A stretch of 64,000 bases of DNA from Pseudomonas sp. S31 (GCF_016648105.1 NZ_JACVVE010000023.1:43746-107745), one strand, 5' to 3'; positions 25,853 through 34,225 are shown, counted from the stretch's first letter. The notes: generated by a model not told the origin, from the letters alone. Numbers and translations are program-made.

Positions 25853-26433
25853 GCAGCACGAACCTCAACCGTGCCCAGGTGGTACGCCCGGCCGGTGCCG
25901 GCCACGAGACCCTCTACGTGCTGCTGGTCAGCCTGCTGATCGTCGCCCTCGCCGCGACCGTGGTGCTGTTGCGTGGCGAGCGCGAGGACGAACAGGCCAT
26001 CGCCAGTCATCAGATCGACGCGCGCCGCGACCTGACTGCCGCCGAACAGGGCATCTACACCGACCTGCGCGTGGCCTTCGACGAGATCCAGCTGCTGCGC
26101 GAGGAGAACGCCGCTGCGCCGGGCGTGGCGACCCTGGCCGAGGAAGGCCTGCCGCCGTTCGTGGTGGACGCCGGCAGCCAGGGGCGCGGCGCCCATCGCT
26201 GGCAGTGGTTGCCCGCCGGCGCGTACCTGGGTAGCAGCCAGGCCAACGAGGTCGCCGGGAGCTTCCTGCTGATCCTGCCTGCCGATGCCGCCGGCCAGGC
26301 CGACGTCTGGTTGCGTCGCGACAGCGTCGTGGCCATTCCTGCCAAGCTGGACGCAGAAGACTTGATCGCTGCCGGCTGGCGCCAGGTCGTCAGCCACTAC
26401 GACGCCGGGGTCACCCGCGAACACCGTCATTGA
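25849..26433 (+). CDS. fpvK: FpvK, single-span membrane protein (DUF6162)
   Basis: 194 residues. One membrane helix at about 22-41 (LYVLLVSLLIVALAATVVLL) is followed by a soluble periplasmic domain that ends in a His-rich tail (TREHRH). It matches FpvK (PA2406) by position, size and topology. It modulates FpvG-dependent iron release in P. aeruginosa. It overlaps fpvJ by four bases; fpvC follows after 17 bases with its own ribosome site. Confidence 0.87.
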   Translation: MSSTNLNRAQVVRPAGAGHETLYVLLVSLLIVALAATVVLLRGEREDEQAIASHQIDARRDLTAAEQGIYTDLRVAFDEIQLLREENAAAPGVATLAEEGLPPFVVDAGSQGRGAHRWQWLPAGAYLGSSQANEVAGSFLLILPADAAGQADVWLRRDSVVAIPAKLDAEDLIAAGWRQVVSHYDAGVTREHRH

Positions 26434-26450
26434 ACCCAAGGAATCCCTCC

Positions 26451-27353
26451 ATGTTCCGCACCGCCCTCGCCCTGCTCCTGGCCTGCGCCCTGCCGGCCCT
26501 GGCCCTGGCCGACAACGGCAAGCCCCTGCGCATCGGCATCACCCTGCACCCCTACTACAGCTACGTGACCAACATCGTCGGCGACAAGGCCGAAGTGGTT
26601 CCGCTGATTCCCGCCGGGTTCAACCCCCATGCCTACGAACCGCGGGCCGAAGACATCAAGCGCATCGGCACCCTCGATGTGGTGGTGCTCAACGGCGTGG
26701 GCCATGACGACTTCGCCGACCGCATGATCGCCGCCAGCGAAAAACCACAGATCAAGACCATCGAGGCCAACCAGAACGTGCCATTGCTGGCAGCCACCGG
26801 TATCGCCGCCCGCGGCGCCGGTAAGGTGGTCAACCCGCACACCTTCCTGTCGATCAGTACCACCATCGCCCAGGTCAACAACATCGCCCGCGAACTGGGC
26901 AAGCTCGACCCGGACAACGCCAAGCTCTACACGCAGAACGCCCGCGCCTATGCCAAGCGGCTGCGAGCCCTGCGCGCCGAGGCCCTGGCCAAGGTGACCG
27001 AGGCCCCGGGCGCCGATTTCCGCGTGGCGACCATTCATGCCGCCTATGACTACCTGGTGCGCGACTTCGGCCTGGAGGTCACGGCCGTGGTGGAGCCCGC
27101 CCATGGCATCGAGCCCAGCCCGGCGCAGCTGAAGAAAACCATCGATCAGCTCAAGGCGCTGGACGTGAAGGTGATCTTCTCGGAAATGGACTTCCCTTCC
27201 GCCTACGTCGAAACCATCCAGCGCGAGTCGGGGGTGCGCCTGTACCCGCTGACGCACATCTCCTATGGCGAGTACACCAAGGACAAATACGAGGTGGAAA
27301 TGAAGCGCAACCTGGATACCGTGGTACGTGCCATCCAGGAGAACCGCGCATGA
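26451..27353 (+). CDS. fpvC: Periplasmic metal-binding protein FpvC
   Basis: 300 residues from ATG 26451 (AAGGAA upstream). Signal peptide 1-20 (ALPALALA). TroA/ZnuA-like cluster A-1 fold with the expected metal-binding histidines: His in TLHPYYS, NPHAYEP, NPHTFLS and VEPAHGIEPS. In P. aeruginosa FpvC (PA2407) and FpvF bind the siderophore/iron in the periplasm and feed the FpvDE transporter. It is closely coupled to fpvD, overlapping by four bases. Confidence 0.92.
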   Translation: MFRTALALLLACALPALALADNGKPLRIGITLHPYYSYVTNIVGDKAEVVPLIPAGFNPHAYEPRAEDIKRIGTLDVVVLNGVGHDDFADRMIAASEKPQIKTIEANQNVPLLAATGIAARGAGKVVNPHTFLSISTTIAQVNNIARELGKLDPDNAKLYTQNARAYAKRLRALRAEALAKVTEAPGADFRVATIHAAYDYLVRDFGLEVTAVVEPAHGIEPSPAQLKKTIDQLKALDVKVIFSEMDFPSAYVETIQRESGVRLYPLTHISYGEYTKDKYEVEMKRNLDTVVRAIQENRA

Positions 27354-28096
27354 CCGCCGCCGCCAACCTGGCCGCGCCCTGCGGGCCACGCATCGACTTC
27401 GCCGGCATCGACCTGACCCTGGGCCGCACGCGGATCCTCGAACAGGTCGAGTTCAGCGTGACAGCCGGCAGCGTGCACGCCATCGTCGGTCCCAACGGCG
27501 GTGGCAAGAGTTCACTGATCAAGACCCTGCTCGGGCAGATGCCACACCATGGCCAGCTGACCCTGCACTGGCCCGGCGAACAGCAAGTGATCGGCTACGT
27601 ACCGCAGGCCCTGGAGTTCGACCGTGGCCTGCCGATGACCGTGGACGATTTCATGGCGGCCATGTGCCAACAGCGCCCGGCCTTCCTCGGCCTGTCGCGC
27701 CGCGTACAGCCGGCGATCGACGCCGCGCTGGCGCGCGTGGGCATGCTCGACAAACGCAAGCGGCGCATGGGTGCACTGTCCGGCGGCGAGCGCCAGCGCG
27801 TGCTGCTGGCCCAGGGGCTGATCCCGGCACCGCAGCTGCTGGTGCTCGACGAGCCGATGTCGGCGCTCGACGAAGCCGGCATCCAGGTATTCGAACAATT
27901 GCTGCACAGCTGGCGCCAGGCCGGCACCACGGTGCTGTGGATCGAGCATGACCTGGCCGCCGTGCTGCGCCTGGCCGACCGCGTCACCGGCCTGAGCCGC
28001 CGGGTGCTGTTCGACGCCCCACCCGCCCAAGCCCTGACCCCGGAGCGCCTGCTCGGCCTGTTCTCCGTTCACCCGCGCAGCGAGAGCCTCGCCTGA
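27350..28096 (+). CDS. fpvD: ABC transporter ATPase FpvD
   Basis: 248 residues. Walker A GPNGGGKSS (about 46-54), signature LSGGERQRVLLAQ, Walker B LLVLDEPMSALDE and the switch His in WIEHDLA are all present. It belongs to the metal-type (ZnuC-like) ABC family and powers FpvE for iron uptake after release from pyoverdine. Its TGA shares a base with the ATG of fpvE, so the two are translated together. Confidence 0.93.
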   Translation: MTAAANLAAPCGPRIDFAGIDLTLGRTRILEQVEFSVTAGSVHAIVGPNGGGKSSLIKTLLGQMPHHGQLTLHWPGEQQVIGYVPQALEFDRGLPMTVDDFMAAMCQQRPAFLGLSRRVQPAIDAALARVGMLDKRKRRMGALSGGERQRVLLAQGLIPAPQLLVLDEPMSALDEAGIQVFEQLLHSWRQAGTTVLWIEHDLAAVLRLADRVTGLSRRVLFDAPPAQALTPERLLGLFSVHPRSESLA

Positions 28097-28995
28097 TGAG
28101 TTATGAAGCCTTCCGCCAGCTGGTCCAGGAATGGGCCGGCGCTGGCTACCTGCCCGAGGCCTTGGCCTACGGATTCGTGATCAATGCCCTGCTGGCCGGT
28201 TTGATGATCGGCCCGGTGCTGGGCGGCCTGGGCACCCTGGTGGTGGTCAAGCGCTTTGCCTTCTTCTCCGAGGCCGTCGGCCATGCGGCACTGACCGGGG
28301 TGGCGATCGGCATCCTGCTCGGCGAACCCTATACCGGCCCCTATGGCAGCCTGTTCGGCTACTGCCTGTTGTTCGGCATCCTGCTCAACTTCCTGCGCAA
28401 CCGCACCGGGCTGTCGCCGGACACACTGATTGGCGTGTTCCTCTCGGTGTCCCTGGCCCTTGGCGCGAGCTTGCTGTTGATGCTGGCGGGCAAGATCAAT
28501 GTGCACATTCTGGAAAACGTGTTGTTCGGTTCGGTGCTGACCGTCAGCGGCCAGGACCTGGTGGTGCTCGGCATCGTCGCGGCGCTGGTGCTGGCGCTGG
28601 CCTTGCCGCTGTTCAACCGCATCATGCTGGCCAGCTTCAACCCACAACTGGCAGCGGTGCGTGGCGTCGCGGTGAAGACCCTGGACTACCTGTTCGTGGT
28701 GCTGGTGACCCTGGTGACCGTGGCTTCGGTGAAGGTCATCGGGGCGATCCTGGTCGGCGCTTTGCTGGTCATCCCTGCAGCCGCCGCGCGCCTGGTCAGC
28801 CAGTCGCTCAAAGGCTTCTTCTTCATCTCGGTGGCGATCGCCACCGTCAGCACGCTGCTGGGCATCCTGCTGCCGATCGTGCTGGACCTGCCAGTGCCGT
28901 CGGGCGCGGCGATCATCCTGGTCGCCGGCATCTGCTTCGCCCTCGCCGCCCTGGCCCGCGCCCTCGTCCCACGCCTGCAAGGAAACCCGGCATGA
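28096..28995 (+). CDS. fpvE: ABC transporter permease FpvE
   Basis: 299 residues, about eight membrane helices, ABC-3 (ZnuB/TroC) family. Diagnostic pieces are ALLAGLMIGPVLGGLGTLVV near the N-terminus, AFFSEAVGHAALTGVAIG, and VKVIGAILVGALLVIPAAAA. It forms the inner-membrane channel with FpvD. It overlaps fpvF by four bases. Confidence 0.93.
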   Translation: MSYEAFRQLVQEWAGAGYLPEALAYGFVINALLAGLMIGPVLGGLGTLVVVKRFAFFSEAVGHAALTGVAIGILLGEPYTGPYGSLFGYCLLFGILLNFLRNRTGLSPDTLIGVFLSVSLALGASLLLMLAGKINVHILENVLFGSVLTVSGQDLVVLGIVAALVLALALPLFNRIMLASFNPQLAAVRGVAVKTLDYLFVVLVTLVTVASVKVIGAILVGALLVIPAAAARLVSQSLKGFFFISVAIATVSTLLGILLPIVLDLPVPSGAAIILVAGICFALAALARALVPRLQGNPA

Positions 28996-29861
28996 ACCTC
29001 AAACGTCTTACTTTGGCGCTGGCCCTGGCTGGCCTGCCGTCACTGACCTTCGCCACCCAGGTACTGACCACCCTGCCGGTCACCCACAGCCTGGCCAGCA
29101 CACTGCTCGAAGGCACCTCGGTCGAACTCAAGCGCGCCGCCCCGGCCAACCTGCCGGCCAGCCGCCAACCGTCGTACTTCAGTAGCCGCGGCGGCGCCGG
29201 CCTGGCCAAGGCTGCCAGCCAGGCCGACGCGGTGATCGGCGTGCGCTCGATCTGGCGTGACGACCCGCTGTACCCGATGGCGCGGCGCAGCAACATCCGC
29301 ATCGTCGAAATCGATGCGGCGCGCCCGGTCGATGGCGCCTTGCCAGGGATCGCAGTGAGCGGCGAGGACGCCTATGACGCCTACCCCTGGCTGAACCCGA
29401 CCAACCTGGGGCGCATGGCCGATGTTCTGGCCAACGACCTGGAACGCCTGGCGCCGGCCGACAAGGCCAGGATCCAGGGCAACCTGGCCGGGCTCAAACG
29501 CCAATTGCTAGCGCTCAGCGCCAGCAGCCAGACGCGCCTGGCCGAGGTCGACAACCTGACCGTGGTCAGCTTGTCGGAGCGCCTGGGCTACCTGGCCAGC
29601 GGCATGAACCTGGATGTGGTGGACCAGCCCTTGCCGGCCGATGGCAAATGGGACGAGGCCGCGCTCAGGGCCCTGGGCCAGACCCTCAAGGACCAGGACG
29701 TGGCGCTGGTGCTCGATCATCGGCAACCGGATGCGGCAGTGGCCAAGGTGATCGAGGCCGCCGGGGCGAAGATGCTGGTGGTCGAGAGTGATCCTGAAGA
29801 TGCGGTGGCGGGGCTCAAGGCCAGTGTCGAGCAGATTGTCGGGGCGTTGGCCGAAGGTTGA
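28992..29861 (+). CDS. fpvF: Second periplasmic binding protein FpvF
   Basis: 289 residues from ATG 28992. A signal peptide (LPSLTFA) is followed by a TroA-like metal-binding fold (TTLPVTHSLASTLLEG, SQADAVIGVRSIW). It is more divergent than FpvC and has few of the canonical histidines. In P. aeruginosa FpvF (PA2410) interacts with pyoverdine and FpvC. It is last in the operon, followed by an inverted REP pair. Confidence 0.9.
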   Translation: MNLKRLTLALALAGLPSLTFATQVLTTLPVTHSLASTLLEGTSVELKRAAPANLPASRQPSYFSSRGGAGLAKAASQADAVIGVRSIWRDDPLYPMARRSNIRIVEIDAARPVDGALPGIAVSGEDAYDAYPWLNPTNLGRMADVLANDLERLAPADKARIQGNLAGLKRQLLALSASSQTRLAEVDNLTVVSLSERLGYLASGMNLDVVDQPLPADGKWDEAALRALGQTLKDQDVALVLDHRQPDAAVAKVIEAAGAKMLVVESDPEDAVAGLKASVEQIVGALAEG

Positions 29862-29868
29862 TGGTGTC

Positions 29869-29956
29869 TGTGCCGGCCTCTTCGCGGGTAAACCCGCTCC
29901 TACAGCGTTCACACGATCCCTGTAGGAGCGGGTTTACCCGCGAAGAGGCCGGCACA
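29869..29956. repeat. Perfect inverted REP pair (BIME-like)
   Basis: The arm at 29869-29905 (TGTGCCGGCCTCTTCGCGGG and onward) and the arm at 29920-29956 are perfect inverted copies, 37 bases each with a 14-base loop. They lie between the converging fpvF and DUF1615 genes. This is the standard P. putida REP sequence and can form a very stable stem. Confidence 0.95.
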
Positions 29957-29968
29957 GGCAACCCCTGA

Positions 29969-31051
29969 TCACCGCTTCATGCACCGCTCATAACGCTCAT
30001 CCACCCGCCCCGCGAACCACGCCGTGGTGAGCTTGCGGGTGATCTTCGGACTTTCCAGCCTGATCCCCGGCAACACCGCACGCGGCAACGGCTTACCCGC
30101 CGCGCCATCAGCCAGAGCGAACACCCCGCTGTACAACTTGCTATCCTCGAACGCCAGGCTATCCCCCAACTCCAGCTGGTTACGGATCTGCGGATTGCGC
30201 AGATCGAGCTTCTCCCCCAGCGTACGCGCTGCCCGCTCGGTCGTACCCGGCAGGATCGCCCCCGGCGCGATCAGGTCGCCATCGAGTGCCAGTTTCGCCC
30301 CGGTCACCTTGCTCAGCGCCGCCTGGAACGCGGCATTGCGGCTGGCGTACCAGCCGGCGTTGAAATCGGCGAACCGGTACAGCTGGCGCTCATAATGCGT
30401 GGGGTAGCCCAGCAGATGCGCGATACCGAAATACATGCCGCCACGCCGGGTGAAGACCTCCTGGCGGAGCGTGCCGTCGTAGGTGTATGGGTAGTCCTTG
30501 GCGTGTTTTTCGGCAAACGCGATGCTCACTTGCATCGGCCCGCCGGTGTGGACCGGGTTGAGCCCATCGAGCAGGGTCTTGCCCAAGGGCAAGCGGGCGA
30601 TGAACTCGTCGTAGAGCGCACTCAGCTGCTTCTCGCTGCGTACCGCCAGCAAGCGCTGCTGGTAGGTCTGGCCATTGCCCGAGGGCGTGTTCAACGCACC
30701 GTCGACCAGCAGGCGGGGGACGTGCAGGCGCGCAGCACGCCGGTCGATCTCGGCGCGGGCGATGCGCCCCAGGTTGGGCACCTGTGGGTCAGCGCTGAAC
30801 GTCGATTCCTGCTCGGTAACCGCCAGCACCGCGCAGAGATTGCTCTTGCTCGGCGCAATGCGCTGGGCTGCGAAAGCCACCTGGATATCCTCGGCCCAAC
30901 CGGCGCGGTCCTTGGCCTGGGCCGGTAACAAGCGCATCAGCTGGGCACGCACCTTGGCCGGATCGGCCTCGGGCTGCTCCTGTTGACGGCTGGTACACCC
31001 TTGCAACAGCGCCAGGCCCAGCAGGCCGAGCGCCAGCAGCCGGCCGTTCAG
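29969..31051 (-). CDS. DUF1615 family lipoprotein, probable CTG start
   Basis: The protein matches the DUF1615 family of Pseudomonas lipoproteins (QESTFSADPQVPNLGRIARA, GGPMQVSIAFAEKHAKDYPY). The only ATG/GTG/TTG start in frame is a TTG at 31006, which begins one residue before the lipobox and would delete the signal peptide. The frame stays open to a stop at 31060 and contains CTG at 31051, giving LNGRLLALGLLGLALLQGC with lipidation Cys19. That CTG overlaps the TGA of the upstream gene as CTGA, the same geometry as the ATGA overlaps elsewhere. I therefore propose CTG 31051 as start (360 aa). The function is unknown; an envelope lipoprotein is likely. Confidence 0.78.
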   Translation of the reverse strand: MNGRLLALGLLGLALLQGCTSRQQEQPEADPAKVRAQLMRLLPAQAKDRAGWAEDIQVAFAAQRIAPSKSNLCAVLAVTEQESTFSADPQVPNLGRIARAEIDRRAARLHVPRLLVDGALNTPSGNGQTYQQRLLAVRSEKQLSALYDEFIARLPLGKTLLDGLNPVHTGGPMQVSIAFAEKHAKDYPYTYDGTLRQEVFTRRGGMYFGIAHLLGYPTHYERQLYRFADFNAGWYASRNAAFQAALSKVTGAKLALDGDLIAPGAILPGTTERAARTLGEKLDLRNPQIRNQLELGDSLAFEDSKLYSGVFALADGAAGKPLPRAVLPGIRLESPKITRKLTTAWFAGRVDERYERCMKR

Positions 31052-31599
31052 GGCTGCTCACCGACCAGGTAGGTCTTGCTGATGTGGCGAAACAGCGGAT
31101 GCCCCGCGCTGCCCATCAGCTCGAACAACACCATCTCGCGAGTGACCACCTGCGCGCCGGCCGCCTGCATGCGCGCCAGGCCCGCCGCTTTGCTCGCAGG
31201 CGTGCGGCTGTCGCAGGCATCCTCGACAACGAACACCTGCTTGCCCAGTTCCAGCAGGCCGAGCACCGTCTGCAGCACGCAGACGTGGGTTTCCATGCCA
31301 CAGACGATCACCTGGTCGCGCGCCAGCAGGCTGGCGGGCAGGCATTGCGCGGCAACACAGGAGAAGTGGGTCTTTTCTACCACCTCGGCCGCAGGGGCAG
31401 CGGCAATCAGCTCCACCAGGGTCGGGCCGAGGCCTTTCGGGTACTGCTCGGAAATCACGATCGGCAGCTCCAGTTGGCTGCTGGCGGCCACCAGCCAGCG
31501 GGCCCGAGCACGGGTGCCCGCCGGGTCGCTCATGGCGCCGATGAGTTTTTCCTGGATGTCGACGACCAGCAGCGTGGCCTTGTGTGGATCGATCAGCAT
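31048..31599 (-). CDS. Isochorismatase-like cysteine hydrolase
   Basis: 183 residues from ATG 31599 (AAGGGG upstream). Catalytic residues of the family: Asp in LLVVDIQEKL, Lys in VEKTHFS, Cys in GMETHVCVLQT. It is close to YcaC/nicotinamidase-like hydrolases; the substrate is unknown. It lies 57 bases after the thioesterase stop and four-base-overlaps the DUF1615 gene, so it is probably the third gene of the MbtH operon. A role in siderophore metabolism is possible but unsupported. Confidence 0.87.
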   Translation of the reverse strand: MLIDPHKATLLVVDIQEKLIGAMSDPAGTRARARWLVAASSQLELPIVISEQYPKGLGPTLVELIAAAPAAEVVEKTHFSCVAAQCLPASLLARDQVIVCGMETHVCVLQTVLGLLELGKQVFVVEDACDSRTPASKAAGLARMQAAGAQVVTREMVLFELMGSAGHPLFRHISKTYLVGEQP

Positions 31600-31656
31600 T
31601 GCCTGCCCCTTGCCTGGGAAAAGGCCTAGCCTCCCCCAGGCAGGCGGTGACGTCAA

Positions 31657-32376
31657 TCAGGCGCTCAGCCGATAGCCTTCGAGCGCGCCGACCAGGGTGG
31701 TGAGCACGTGGTCTTCATGCTCGTGGATGAAAAAATGGTCACCGGGGAACCGATGCAGCGAAAACGCACCGCGGGTTTCCCGGCGCCAGGCCAGCAATTG
31801 CTCTTCGCTGGCTCGGTCGGCGTCACCGCCCAGCACATGCAGCGGGCACGTCAACGGCGGTCGCTGCCGGTAGGCATAGCGGCCGCAGAGGAGGAAATCG
31901 GCGCGCAGGATCGGCAAGGTCAAGGCCATCAGTTCAGCGCTGGCCAGCACCTCCTCGGGCGTGCCATTGAGTTCGCGCAGTTCGGCGATCAATTGCGTGT
32001 CGGTCTTGGGCTCGCGCCAGTCGTTGCCGTCATAGTCCTCACGCCGTGTCGGCGCTGCCGTGCCGCAGGCGAACAATGCCTGCGGTGCCGGGCAGCCCAA
32101 CGCTTGCAGCTCATGGGCCAGTTCGAACGCCAGCAACGCACCGAGGCTGTGCCCCAACAAGGCATAAGGCGTACTGGCCGCCAGACGCTGTTCGCCGGCC
32201 AGTTGCCGGGCCAGGGCCCGCATGTCGGTCTGCAGGGGCTCGCCCATGCGCGCGCCGCGCCCAGGCAGCTCGACCGGGCGCAGTTGCACCCAGGCCGGCA
32301 GTTTGCGCCGCCAGCGGCTGTAGACCATGGCGCTGGCACCGGAGTACGGCAGGCACAGCAGGTTCAGCGTGCTCAC
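31657..32376 (-). CDS. Type II thioesterase of NRPS clusters
   Basis: 239 residues from GTG 32376, whose GTGA overlaps the mbtH stop. Alpha/beta hydrolase with nucleophile Ser in GHSLGALLAF, N-terminal CLPYSGASAMVYSRW, Asp in LGGDAD and His in PGDHFFIHEH, a typical TEII/PvdG-like protein. Such enzymes remove misloaded acyl groups from peptidyl carrier proteins. P. aeruginosa has a thioesterase (PA2411) beside an MbtH gene (PA2412) next to fpvF, and the same arrangement is seen here, so a pyoverdine role is likely. Confidence 0.9.
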   Translation of the reverse strand: MSTLNLLCLPYSGASAMVYSRWRRKLPAWVQLRPVELPGRGARMGEPLQTDMRALARQLAGEQRLAASTPYALLGHSLGALLAFELAHELQALGCPAPQALFACGTAAPTRREDYDGNDWREPKTDTQLIAELRELNGTPEEVLASAELMALTLPILRADFLLCGRYAYRQRPPLTCPLHVLGGDADRASEEQLLAWRRETRGAFSLHRFPGDHFFIHEHEDHVLTTLVGALEGYRLSA

Positions 32377-32594
32377 TGTGCGGCGGCTTCTGCCATTTTC
32401 TGCCGCAGGCTGAGTGGGCGCATGTCGGTCCACACCTCGTCGATGTAGGCCAGGCACTCCTTCTTCAGGCCGCTCTTGCCCACAGCGCGCCAACCATTGG
32501 GGATCGCCTTGTAGTCGGGCCAGATGGAATATTGCTCTTCGTGGTTGACCACTACCTGGAACTGGATATCGTCGCGGTCGAAAACGGAAGTCAT
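32373..32594 (-). CDS. MbtH-family NRPS chaperone
   Basis: 73 residues. The MbtH signature is complete: NHEEQYSIWPDYKAIPNGW, then GKSGLKKECLAYIDEVWTDM RPLS. It binds and activates adenylation domains of the pyoverdine synthetases. A strong ribosome site CAAGGAGACA precedes ATG. It heads the minus-strand operon MbtH, thioesterase, isochorismatase-like, DUF1615, with a candidate iron-starvation box upstream. Confidence 0.95.
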   Translation of the reverse strand: MTSVFDRDDIQFQVVVNHEEQYSIWPDYKAIPNGWRAVGKSGLKKECLAYIDEVWTDMRPLSLRQKMAEAAAQ

Positions 32595-32655
32595 TGCCTG
32601 TCTCCTTGAGTGAAAGATGCCGTCACACGCTTGGTGTAGGAAGGCTCTCAGGTAG

Positions 32656-32679
32656 ACGTAGGCAACATTGAAAAAATTA
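32656..32679 (-). promoter_or_regulatory. Candidate iron-starvation promoter of the MbtH operon
   Basis: On the minus strand, TAATT (32679-32675), 16 bases, then CGT (32658-32656). This matches the PvdS/PfrI box TAAAT-N16-CGT with one mismatch. It is about 62 bases before the mbtH ATG, similar to the distance at pvdA. Confidence 0.55.
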
Positions 32680-32696
32680 GGGCTGAACCGACGATC

Positions 32697-33101
32697 TCAA
32701 GCGTCCCGCAACAAGTCATGCGCATCCAGCAAGCGATAGGCCACTTGCGGATTGCGCTCCAGCCCCCGGCGAATGGCCGCCGGGATCGACTGCCGGGTCT
32801 TGCGGCACAGCCCTGGCAGCGCCTCGAGTTCGATGACGATGCCGCGCATGGTGCGCACTTCGTTGTAGCCGGGCGAGACATGCACGCGAATGCCAAGGTT
32901 CTCGTACATGCGCAACTGCAGGCGCTGCAGGTCTTCCAGGTCCTTGAGGTTCTCCAGGCGTTCGAGCAGGCGTTTTTCCTCCTGGCGGGTCAGCAGGAGG
33001 ATGCGCTGGGCGGCCGCCGACTGCTCGACCAGGGACTCGCGGCCGCAATCGCACGCACCCGGAGGACAGGGCTGACGCCATGGTGGAAGTGGTGTGCTCA
33101 T
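32697..33101 (-). CDS. Hypothetical protein with N-terminal Cys cluster
   Basis: 134 residues from ATG 33101. The N-terminus holds three cysteines in CPPGACDCGRE, followed by a charged helical region (TRQEEKRLLERLENLKDLED) and a conserved-looking C-terminus (ALPGLCRKTRQSIPAAIRRG, then ERNPQVAYRLLDAHDLL). The Cys cluster could bind a metal. I do not recognise a named family. Its stop lies 18 bases upstream of the MbtH promoter element. Confidence 0.7.
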   Translation of the reverse strand: MSTPLPPWRQPCPPGACDCGRESLVEQSAAAQRILLLTRQEEKRLLERLENLKDLEDLQRLQLRMYENLGIRVHVSPGYNEVRTMRGIVIELEALPGLCRKTRQSIPAAIRRGLERNPQVAYRLLDAHDLLRDA

Positions 33102-33358
33102 TGGCCAAGCATAGCCTGCCCACACGCCCTGCACTGCCCCTTGCACACGTCAGGTCGCTGGCAATGAGGCCTTGCGGCCAACAGAAATATTCCTGCCAGG
33201 ATAAAAAATTTCATAAACCTCTGGACCGCCACCCTCGTCATCGCCTATAAAACGCCTAAAGGAAATTTATATTCCTAACAAGAAACACACCTTCGCCTGT
33301 CGCGAAGTCTTTCGCCCTTGTGCCGACCTGCCCCACTTCACCACGAGGCCACCCCGAC
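33102..33358. promoter_or_regulatory. Promoter region of the purU-sox operon
   Basis: 257 bases with the divergent promoters of the Cys-cluster gene and purU. An imperfect dyad GGAAATTTATATTCC lies at 33261-33275 in an AT-rich block (33183-33285), a plausible operator. AACAAGAA at 33277-33284 matches the AAnAAnAA Hfq/Crc recognition pattern, within the likely 5' leader. Confidence 0.4.
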
Positions 33359-34225
33359 ATGCTTCCCGCTCCCGACCAATTCATCCTGCGCGTCAGCTGC
33401 CCGGCCGTTTCCGGCATCGTCGCGGCGGTGACCACCTACCTGGCCGAGCAAGGTTGCTACATCAGCGAAATGGCGCAGTTCGACGACGAGGACAACGGCC
33501 GCTTCTTCATGCGCGCCGTGTTCCGCTACAACACCGGCTGTACCGGTGACACCCCGCAACTGCAAGCCGGCTTCGCCGATGTGGCACAGCGTTTCGACAT
33601 GGACTGGAGCCTGCACAGCAGTGCACGCCCCATGCGCGTGCTGCTGATGGTCAGCAAGTTCGACCACTGTCTGTCCGACTTGCTCTATCGCCATGCCAAG
33701 GGCGAGCTGGACATGCAGATCACCGCAGTGGTCTCCAACCACCTCGACCTGCGCCCCATGGCCGAACGCCAGGGCATTCGCTTCGTCTACCTGCCGGTGA
33801 GCAAGGAGACCAAGGCCGACCAGGAAGCAGCGCTGATGCGCATCGTCGAGGAAACCGGCACCGAGTTGGTGGTGCTGGCGCGCTACATGCAGATCCTCTC
33901 CGACGACCTGTGCCGCCAGCTGTCGGGCCGGGCGATCAACATCCACCATTCGTTCCTGCCCGGCTTCAAGGGTGCCAAGCCCTATCACCAGGCGTACCAG
34001 CGTGGGGTGAAGCTGATCGGTGCCACCGCGCACTACGTGACCAGCGACCTCGACGAAGGCCCGATCATCGAGCAGGAAGTGCAGCGCGTGGACCATGCCT
34101 ACGCCCCCGACGACCTGGTGGCGATCGGCCGCGACACCGAGACCATCGCCCTGTCCCGCGCCGTCAAGTACCACCTCGAGCACCGGGTGTTCCTCAACCA
34201 TGACCGCACGGTGATCTTCAAATGA
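33359..34225 (+). CDS. purU: Formyltetrahydrofolate deformylase
   Basis: 288 residues. An N-terminal ACT domain (about 5-85, ILRVSCPAVSGIVAAVTTYL) is followed by a formyltransferase-fold domain with the catalytic Asn/His/Asp set (INIHHSFLPGFKGAKPYHQA, then GATAHYVTSDLDEGPIIEQ). It hydrolyses 10-formyl-THF to formate and THF. First gene of purU-folD-soxBDAG, where it would dispose of one-carbon units produced by demethylation and keep THF available. Its stop overlaps the folD ATG by four bases. Confidence 0.95.
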   Translation: MLPAPDQFILRVSCPAVSGIVAAVTTYLAEQGCYISEMAQFDDEDNGRFFMRAVFRYNTGCTGDTPQLQAGFADVAQRFDMDWSLHSSARPMRVLLMVSKFDHCLSDLLYRHAKGELDMQITAVVSNHLDLRPMAERQGIRFVYLPVSKETKADQEAALMRIVEETGTELVVLARYMQILSDDLCRQLSGRAINIHHSFLPGFKGAKPYHQAYQRGVKLIGATAHYVTSDLDEGPIIEQEVQRVDHAYAPDDLVAIGRDTETIALSRAVKYHLEHRVFLNHDRTVIFK

